Below, one piece after another: positions 4,756 through 6,505 of a stretch of 6,505 nt of DNA (its first letter is position 1; each line of letters begins with the position of its first letter). A model generated the notes under the pieces. The model did not search any database and was not told the origin of the DNA. It worked only from the letters and a program-made list of their open reading frames with translations. The position numbers and the translations under genes are program-made. This DNA comes from Kiritimatiellia bacterium (GTDB taxonomy: Bacteria; Verrucomicrobiota; Kiritimatiellia; RFP12; UBA1067): contig JAKSOY010000239.1 of the NCBI GenBank assembly GCA_024405255.1, positions 1-6,505 of the forward strand, written 5' to 3'.

Positions 4756-5850
4756 ATGAAATTCAAAATCGTAAGGTCCAAGTTTCTCGAAGGCTTGAAG
4801 TCAGTTCAGAACATCGTCGCCGGCAAGGGTTCCTTGCCGATTCTTCAGAATGTGCTGCTGGAGACCGGTGAAGGTGAAATCAAGATGACGACCACCGACC
4901 TTGACATTTCGATCAAGGCCAGCAGCGAATGCGAAATCATGGAGGCGGGAAGCACGACGCTTCCGGTCAAGCTGCTTTTCAATGCCATTACGAAAGTAGC
5001 CGAAGGAGAAGTTGAGATCGACGTCGATGACAAGGAACGTGCGTCGATCAGTGCCGGGAATGCGCGTTACAAACTGGTAGGCATGCCGGAGAAGGAATTT
5101 CCGAGGTTGCCGAAGGATCAGGATGCCTACATCTACACGGTTTCCCAGCAGGTCTTCAAGGAGATGCTGAGAAAGGTGTCCTATGCGGCCAGCCAGGACG
5201 ACACGCGCCGCACACTCAAGGGAGTGCTGCTGAGCTTCAAGGATTCCAAGCTGACCATGGTGGCGACTGACGGACGCCGTCTCGCGCTGGTTGAAAACGA
5301 AGTGGAGTTTGCCAAGGAAGCGGAGAAGGACATTGTCCTGCCGTCAAAGGCAGTTGCCGAACTTCAGCGCAGTCTGGAAGGTGAAGAGGACCTTTCCCTG
5401 ATCGTGCAAAAGTCGCAGATCTGCTTCAAGCTAGACAAGGTAATGATCTATTCGAAGGTCATCGACGATGCGTATCCGAACTACCGGCAGGTAATTCCCA
5501 AGGATACGGCGGAACACATCGCCGTCGACCGGCAGCTGATGCTGGATGCGCTTGACCGTGCAAGCGTCATGACCATGGACGAAGCGCACTCGACAAAGCT
5601 TATTTTCGAAAACGGCAAGCTGACGGTGACCTCGGCGGCCTCCGACATCGGTGAGGCCAAGGACGTGGTGCCGATCAAGTACGCGGGGGAAAAGATCGAG
5701 ATCATGTTCAATCCGTCGTACGTGATGGATCCGCTGAAGGCGATCGACGACGACGAGATTACGATCAATCTCAATGACGGACATTCTCCCGCCGTCATCA
5801 AGTGCTCGATTCCGTTCCTCTACGTGCTGATGCCGTTGCGCATCAGCTGA
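4756..5850 (+). CDS. dnaN: DNA polymerase III sliding clamp, beta subunit DnaN
   Basis: A 364-residue beta clamp, nearly the same length as E. coli (366). It forms a head-to-tail dimer ring around DNA that tethers polymerase III and other partners during replication and repair. The three clamp domains are complete. SLPILQNVLLE near the N-terminus is typical of domain 1. RTLKGVLL and ATDGRRLA (170-177) mark domain 2, with R174 where E. coli has His. YPNYRQVIP (240-248) leads into domain 3. The C-terminal VLMPLRIS supplies the end of the hydrophobic partner-binding pocket. The start at ATG 4756 is set by a strong Shine-Dalgarno site. It follows dnaA by 265 bp with its own likely promoter and is tightly linked to the methyltransferase gene 5 bp downstream. 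No truncation or frameshift is seen. Confidence 0.98.
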   Translation: MKFKIVRSKFLEGLKSVQNIVAGKGSLPILQNVLLETGEGEIKMTTTDLDISIKASSECEIMEAGSTTLPVKLLFNAITKVAEGEVEIDVDDKERASISAGNARYKLVGMPEKEFPRLPKDQDAYIYTVSQQVFKEMLRKVSYAASQDDTRRTLKGVLLSFKDSKLTMVATDGRRLALVENEVEFAKEAEKDIVLPSKAVAELQRSLEGEEDLSLIVQKSQICFKLDKVMIYSKVIDDAYPNYRQVIPKDTAEHIAVDRQLMLDALDRASVMTMDEAHSTKLIFENGKLTVTSAASDIGEAKDVVPIKYAGEKIEIMFNPSYVMDPLKAIDDDEITINLNDGHSPAVIKCSIPFLYVLMPLRIS

Positions 5851-5855
5851 GCGAA

Positions 5856-6505
5856 ATGAAGCTCTGGACAGACAAGAACTTTCCGATCATCATTTCCTGC
5901 GCCAAGCAACTGTCCGCATGGACGGAAGCCGAAGTGCTGGCGATGGGCTACAAGCCCATCGAGGTTACGGAAAACACGGTCGTCGTGCGCGGCGACATGC
6001 GGGACATGATGAAGTTGAATCTCTTTCTCCGGACGGCGCACCGCGTGCTGGTGCCGCTTCTGAGAACGAGATGCAGGAACATCCGTGACCTCTATCAGGC
6101 GGTGCTCTCCATTGACTGGGAGAACCTGTTGGAGGCGGACGGTTACTTTTCGGTGTCGTCGATCGTCCACAACTACACGATCCGCGACACGCGGTTGCCG
6201 TCACTTTACACCAAGGACGCGATTGCCGACCGCATGCGCGAAAAGTGCCAGCGCCGTCCCGATTCGGGCGGCGAGAACAAGGGCGCGGCAGTTTTCGTCT
6301 ATTGGGAAAAGGACGAGGTCATCGTCTATCTCGATACGTCCGGAGAACCGCTTTCAAAGCGCGGATATCGTAAGATTCCCGGTTCCGCACCCATGCAGGA
6401 AACGTTGGCGGCGGCTTGCATCATGGCCATGGGGTGGAAGGGGAAGACTCCGTTTCTCTCGCCGATGTGCGGCAGCGGAACGCCGGCCATCGAGGCGGCG
6501 ATGAT
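5856..6505 (+). CDS. rlmL: THUMP-domain 23S rRNA (guanine-N2)-methyltransferase RlmL-like, 3' end outside window
   Basis: An open frame from ATG 5856 to the window end (216 codons), cut by the edge. It matches the N-terminal half of E. coli RlmL/YcbY in order: an N-terminal ferredoxin-like part (about 1-55), a THUMP RNA-binding domain (about 56-160) with RTAHRVLVPL, SIDWENLL, TIRDTRLPS and KDAIADRM, then YLDTSGEPLSKRGYR and APMQETLAAA. The start of the SAM-binding Rossmann domain reads SPMCGSGT (202-209). The family methylates N2 of a 23S rRNA guanine (G2445 in E. coli) using S-adenosylmethionine. S202 stands where E. coli has Asp (DPMCGSGT). Whether an RlmK domain is fused at the C-terminus cannot be seen. 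The start lies 5 bp after the dnaN stop with only a weak Shine-Dalgarno site, so translational coupling to dnaN is likely. No earlier in-frame start was found. Confidence 0.9.
   Translation, partial: MKLWTDKNFPIIISCAKQLSAWTEAEVLAMGYKPIEVTENTVVVRGDMRDMMKLNLFLRTAHRVLVPLLRTRCRNIRDLYQAVLSIDWENLLEADGYFSVSSIVHNYTIRDTRLPSLYTKDAIADRMREKCQRRPDSGGENKGAAVFVYWEKDEVIVYLDTSGEPLSKRGYRKIPGSAPMQETLAAACIMAMGWKGKTPFLSPMCGSGTPAIEAAM

Noticed and set aside
6085..6504. Plus-strand 139-codon frame near the window end
   Set aside because: It overlaps the RlmL-like gene in another frame. The RlmL frame has THUMP and SAM motifs, while this one is Arg/Ser-rich without motifs.

Overview
The window is a chromosomal replication-origin neighbourhood from a bacterium. 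Five protein genes are supported. A metal-dependent phosphomutase/phosphatase-like gene lies on the minus strand (52-906). Four genes follow on the plus strand: mnmG (1139-2920), dnaA (3084-4490), dnaN (4756-5850) and the first 216 codons of an RlmL-type 23S rRNA methyltransferase (from 5856, running off the window end). All are intact apart from this edge truncation. No tRNA, rRNA, CRISPR, transposon or phage gene was seen.

Region by region. 1-51 is a GC-rich tail with a short hairpin. 907-1138 is an AT-rich divergent promoter gap (about 26% GC by hand count). Each side has an extended -10 (TGGTATAAT) placed so close to the start codon that both mRNAs should be nearly leaderless. mnmG carries two perfect 16-bp ParB-binding parS palindromes inside its reading frame. 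2921-3083 is another AT-rich gap with a six-unit heptamer array, a tandem octamer, a good promoter and a Shine-Dalgarno site for dnaA. 4491-4755 is an A-rich, T-poor gap with DnaA-box-like 9-mers, a TAA run, and the dnaN promoter and ribosome site.

How it fits together. DnaA opens the origin, DnaN is the sliding clamp, and the parS pair should load ParB to position and segregate the new origins. MnmG modifies the tRNA wobble uridine and RlmL the 23S rRNA; both are frequent housekeeping neighbours of replication genes. Plus-strand base counts change from C-rich (minus-strand gene, mnmG) to G-rich (dnaA), which suggests the leading/lagging switch is near the mnmG-dnaA-dnaN gaps. The exact origin cannot be fixed from sequence reading alone.

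Taxonomy. The sequence does not name the organism. Order mnmG-dnaA-dnaN-rlmL with no rsmG or parAB next to mnmG, and a DnaA whose usual GGRDHTTV-type signature reads EKTHATI, point away from the standard proteobacterial and Bacillus layouts. A PVC-group lineage (for example Lentisphaerota or Kiritimatiellota) is a weak guess from memory. The window holds no clearly new defence or mobile system. Its most unusual content is the parS pair built into the MnmG protein and the paired leaderless promoters.
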